Under the pieces are notes generated by a model. It was not told where the DNA came from, did no database searches, and saw nothing but the letters and a program-made list of their open reading frames with translations. A program made the translations under genes and the position numbers. A stretch of 8,288 nucleotides of DNA from Aquirhabdus sp. GTDB taxonomy: Bacteria > Pseudomonadota > Gammaproteobacteria > Pseudomonadales > Moraxellaceae. The stretch covers positions 1 to 8,288 of the forward strand of contig JASLJP010000145.1 of the NCBI GenBank assembly GCA_030152425.1, read 5' to 3'. Positions 5,731-8,288 of the stretch are shown piece after piece (position 1 is the first letter of the stretch; each line of letters starts with the position of its first letter).

Positions 5731-7008
5731 ATGCCAGCAGCACAGACGACGCCACTCGGTGCCATGGATTTTTTGATCGCATCCAAGCGCTCGGAGATCC
5801 AGAGTCTGGAGTATTTTTTGGATATGGGTCAGTTGGTCATCCTGCTGAGCGACCTGATCCATGTCTTGCAGCGTGAGCGCGGTGGATCGAATTTATTCTT
5901 AGGTGCCAGCGGTCAGCGTCCAAACGACGAGTTGGCCGACTATACCCACGAGACCGATCAGCAGATCGCCCAGCTCGATCAGATGCTCAAACGCATCTAT
6001 CCCGAGATCACCGCCTATGCGGGCAATGGCCGCCTGCTCAACCGCATCGCTCTGGCACTGAATAGCCTGAGCAATATGGTGCAGTTTAGGCTGCGTGTGC
6101 GCGCCTTGAGCGTGACCCCGCCGCAGTCTACCCAAGTCTATAGCGACACCATCAGCAGCCTGCTGGCCATCGTGTTTGAGACCGCCGATGCCGCAGTCGA
6201 TCCGACCATCGCCCGTGTGCTGGTGGCATTGTTTAACCTCATGCATGGCAAAGAGCTGATGGGGCAGGAGCGTGCGCTCGGTGCGGCGGGATTTACTGCC
6301 GGACACTTTACGACCGAAGCGCTCTCACGCTTGCAGTATCTGCACGATGGGCAGCAGCGCTGTTTTGAGCTGTTTCGCGAGTTTGCCGATCCGGCATCTG
6401 TGGCGCTATGGCAGCAGTATAGCGATGCACCGTATATGCAGGAGGTCGAAGGACTGCGCCGTATCGCACAGGCCGACGCTGGCATCGAGTCGCATCATGG
6501 CGACGACTGGTTTCGCCTGCTGACCCAGCATATGGATAACCTCAAGATGGCCGAGCTGGGGCTACAGAGTCATCTGCAGCGCCTGTGTGAGCAGCGGGTG
6601 GGCGATGCGCGCCAAGCCCTGACTCAGCAGCAGTATCTGCTGTCCACTCTGCCAGCACCGACCGATGATAGCTATATCGTCATGCTGTCGCCCACCCAGA
6701 CCTCTCTTTCGGCGTCGACTCTGCAGGACTATAGCCACCCCGATGGCGTAGGCCCCAAACTCGGTCGCTCGGTGTTTGAGCTGGTGCAAAATCAGGCCCA
6801 TAGCCTGCAGCAGATGCACGATGAGCTCGCCGCCGCGCGCCGCGCCATCGAAGAAAAGAAACTGCAAGACAAAGCCAAAGTGCTGCTCATGAAGAGCAAA
6901 CGCATCACCGAAGAACAAGCCTACAAACTGCTGCGCCAGATGGCGATGGATCAGGGCAAGCGCCTGACTGAGGTCGCACAAGCCATCGTACAGGCCAACG
7001 CCAAGTAA
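5731..7008 (+). CDS. nasR: Nitrate-sensing transcription antiterminator, NIT plus ANTAR domains (NasR-like)
   Basis: This 425-residue cytoplasmic regulator has two recognisable parts. Residues about 25-300 are a helical NIT nitrate/nitrite-sensing domain, with the conserved motifs RERGGSNLFLG (48-58) and GKELMGQERALGAAGF (173-188). Their arginines (R48, R50, R181) are candidates for anion binding, as arginines in these motifs are in Klebsiella NasR. A linker of about 60 residues and a probable coiled coil lead to the C-terminal ANTAR RNA-binding domain (about 365-425), ending KAKVLLMKSKRITEEQAYKLLRQMAMDQGKRLTEVAQAI. In Klebsiella, nitrate-bound NasR binds the nasF leader and prevents termination. 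Here it lies divergent to the transporter whose leader has the matching two-hairpin target. The start at 5731 is chosen for its GAGGAA site; an ATG at 5707 would add eight residues. Confidence 0.92.
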   Translation: MPAAQTTPLGAMDFLIASKRSEIQSLEYFLDMGQLVILLSDLIHVLQRERGGSNLFLGASGQRPNDELADYTHETDQQIAQLDQMLKRIYPEITAYAGNGRLLNRIALALNSLSNMVQFRLRVRALSVTPPQSTQVYSDTISSLLAIVFETADAAVDPTIARVLVALFNLMHGKELMGQERALGAAGFTAGHFTTEALSRLQYLHDGQQRCFELFREFADPASVALWQQYSDAPYMQEVEGLRRIAQADAGIESHHGDDWFRLLTQHMDNLKMAELGLQSHLQRLCEQRVGDARQALTQQQYLLSTLPAPTDDSYIVMLSPTQTSLSASTLQDYSHPDGVGPKLGRSVFELVQNQAHSLQQMHDELAAARRAIEEKKLQDKAKVLLMKSKRITEEQAYKLLRQMAMDQGKRLTEVAQAIVQANAK

Positions 7009-7045
7009 GCGGCGTTTGCCCGCACCGCCTTCACAAAAAGCCCAC

Positions 7046-7074
7046 TTGTCCTAGACCTGATATCGGTTTAGATT
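7046..7074 (+). promoter_or_regulatory. Candidate sigma-70 promoter of the hlyD-type exporter operon
   Basis: TTGTCC (7046-7051) and TAGATT (7069-7074) each match their consensus at 4 of 6 positions with the ideal 17-base spacer. Transcription would start near 7081, giving a leader of about 50 bases. No T-tailed terminator separates it from nasR (7009-7045), so read-through from nasR is also possible. Confidence 0.4.
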
Positions 7075-7113
7075 CAAATACTAGGCGAGGTAGTGGCTCA
7101 TCTTGAGTAGGCT

Positions 7114-7122
7114 GGGGGAGGG
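7114..7122 (+). promoter_or_regulatory. Strong Shine-Dalgarno of the HlyD-type gene
   Basis: The purine run GGGGGAGGG contains GGAGG (7117-7121), 9 bases before the ATG at 7131. It is the strongest ribosome-binding site in the window and fixes this start. Confidence 0.7.
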
Positions 7123-7130
7123 ATAGTCCC

Positions 7131-8087
7131 ATGCGGCAGATCGGCGGCGTTGTTGTGTACACCATCGTGCTCCTGACCATTGCGGGCTGCAGTAAAGCAC
7201 CCAGCAATGTCTGGCAGGGCTATGTCGAGGGCGAGTTTGTCAATATCGCCGCCTCGCAGTCGGGGCAGCTCCAGCAGCTCTCTGCGGCACGTGGCCAGCA
7301 GATCGCTGTCGGCGCACCGTTATTTAGACTCGAATCCGGCGACGAGATCGCCGCACGCCAGCAGTTTGCCGATCAGCTCAAAGCCAGCCAAGCCCAATTA
7401 GAGGACATCAAAACCGGCAAACGCCTGCCCGAACAGGCCGTGACCAAAGCGCAACTGCTGCAAGCCCAGATCAACGCCCAACACGCCGCAGCGCAGGCCA
7501 AGCGCTTTGCACTGCTCTATCCCAGCGGCGGCATCTCCAAACAAGAGCTCGAAGACGCCCAAAACAGTGCAGCCGTGGCCAATGCCCAAGTCCGCCAACT
7601 GCAAAGCCAAGTCCAAGTCGACCTGCTGCCCGATCGAGATGGGCAGATCCATGCCCAAGAGGCGCTGGTCGCAGCCGCCCAAGCGGCCTTGGCTCAGGCC
7701 GACTGGAAGCTACAACAAAAGACCTTGACCGCACCGCGTGCAGGCTTGGTGTTTGACACCCTATACCGTGAGGGCGAATGGGTGGCGCAGGGCAGCCCCG
7801 TACTGCGCATGCTGCCGCCGGAAAACATCAAGGTGCGCTTCTTTGTGCCTGAGCCGGTGCTGGGCAAACTCAAGATCGGGCAGGCCGTGACCCTGCACTG
7901 TGACGGCTGCGCCGCCGATGTCACCGCCCAGATCAGCTACATCGCGACCGCCGCCGAGTACACCCCGCCGATCATCTATAGCAATGAAAACCGCGCCAAG
8001 CTGGTCTATATGATCGAAGCCCATCCGAGCAAAGCGGACGCCCCCAAGCTGCATCCCGGCCAACCACTGGATGTGCGCCTGTCATGA
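7131..8087 (+). CDS. HlyD-family periplasmic adaptor lipoprotein of an ABC exporter
   Basis: This 318-residue adaptor (membrane fusion protein) resembles the YbhG/YhiI group that works with ABC exporters. The N-terminus is a lipoprotein signal ending in the lipobox IAGC, lipidated cysteine C20, followed by Ser. Next come the first half of a lipoyl-like domain (about 35-68), a long Ala/Gln-rich helical hairpin (about 75-195, coiled coil), the second lipoyl half (KTLTAPRAGLVFDTLYREGEWVAQGSPVLRM, about 197-227) and a beta-barrel region. The latter carries the family text TAAEYTPPIIYSNENRAKLVY and a CDGC cysteine pair. It overlaps the following ATPase gene by four bases (ATGA), so the two are translationally coupled. 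Likely role: linking an inner-membrane exporter to an outer-membrane channel for drugs or other small molecules; the substrate is unknown. No link with nitrate is visible apart from position. Confidence 0.88.
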   Translation: MRQIGGVVVYTIVLLTIAGCSKAPSNVWQGYVEGEFVNIAASQSGQLQQLSAARGQQIAVGAPLFRLESGDEIAARQQFADQLKASQAQLEDIKTGKRLPEQAVTKAQLLQAQINAQHAAAQAKRFALLYPSGGISKQELEDAQNSAAVANAQVRQLQSQVQVDLLPDRDGQIHAQEALVAAAQAALAQADWKLQQKTLTAPRAGLVFDTLYREGEWVAQGSPVLRMLPPENIKVRFFVPEPVLGKLKIGQAVTLHCDGCAADVTAQISYIATAAEYTPPIIYSNENRAKLVYMIEAHPSKADAPKLHPGQPLDVRLS

Positions 8088-8288
8088 CCGATGCCCAAGC
8101 GCGCGCGGACGACGAGATCGTCATCAATGTCAGCGGTATCAACAAAACCTTTGGCGACAAACATGTGGTCAAAGACCTGTCGATGCAGGTGCGACGTGGC
8201 GAGATCTTTGGGTTTTTAGGCCCCAACGGCAGTGGCAAGACCACCACCATCCGCATGATGTGCGGGCTACTCACGCCAGACTCGGGAC
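8084..8288 (+). CDS. ABC exporter ATP-binding protein, N-terminal part only
   Basis: The ATG at 8084 overlaps the stop of the adaptor gene, and the frame stays open to the window end (68 codons). The visible protein starts MTDAQARADDEIVINVSGINKTFGDKHVVKDLSMQ, has an A-loop aromatic at F23 and Walker A GPNGSGKTT (46-54), and continues TIRMMCGLLTPDSG. The wording LGPNGSGKTTTIRMMCGLL is typical of the DrrA/YbhF-type exporter ATPases rather than importers, which fits the HlyD partner. The rest of this gene and the expected ABC-2 permease genes would lie to the right. Whether it is a single or a duplicated (YbhF/RbbA-like) ATPase cannot be seen. Confidence 0.88.
   Translation, partial: MTDAQARADDEIVINVSGINKTFGDKHVVKDLSMQVRRGEIFGFLGPNGSGKTTTIRMMCGLLTPDSG

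Noticed and set aside
7009..7045. GC-rich hairpin potential after nasR
   Set aside because: Only a short GGCG/CGCC stem with a large loop and no T-run, so it is not supported as a terminator.

Overview
The window comes from a Gram-negative proteobacterium, most likely a gammaproteobacterium. The evidence is a Tat-exported binding protein, a lipoprotein adaptor of a tripartite-type ABC exporter, a sigma-54 promoter, and a NIT-ANTAR antiterminator of the Klebsiella NasR type. The AraC regulator / 'metal-dependent hydrolase' pair at the left edge resembles Moraxellaceae arrangements, but that placement is only a guess. Base composition looks moderately GC-rich and even across the genes, with an AT-rich patch at about 5438-5495. 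There are no signs of phage, IS elements, CRISPR or RNA genes.

Layout. 1-780 (minus): C-terminally truncated gene for a COG3687-type predicted metal-dependent hydrolase with a diiron-like residue pattern. 890-1897 (plus): a divergently transcribed AraC-family regulator, probably controlling it. 1898-2085: a convergent gap rich in hairpins, including a strong minus-strand terminator. 5205-2086 (minus): three-gene nitrate/nitrite ABC importer operon, binding protein (nrtA/nasF-like), permease (nrtB/nasE-like), ATPase (nrtD/nasD-like). 5206-5706: regulatory region. 5731-7008 (plus): nasR-like nitrate sensor and RNA-binding antiterminator. 7131-8087 and 8084-8288 (plus): HlyD-type lipoprotein adaptor and the start of its ABC exporter ATPase, a separate transcription unit cut by the window end.

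The centre of interest is 5206-5540. Read on the minus strand it contains, in order: NtrC-like half-sites, an AT-rich spacer, a near-consensus sigma-54 promoter (5422-5437), and a leader of about 206 nt. The leader starts with a hairpin whose hexaloop is AATGGC. It later has a second hairpin with hexaloop AAAGGC, whose 3' arm is the first four bases of an 11-bp intrinsic terminator with a T7 tract. Hexaloops with A at position 1 and G at position 4 are the recognition feature of ANTAR proteins, and the adjacent divergent gene encodes a NIT-ANTAR protein. Inferred logic: nitrogen limitation (NtrC/sigma-54) fires the promoter, and nitrate bound to the NIT domain lets NasR stabilise the two-hairpin RNA, stop the terminator forming and switch on the importer. 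Unlike the Klebsiella nas cluster, the reductase genes are not in this operon, and nasR is divergent.
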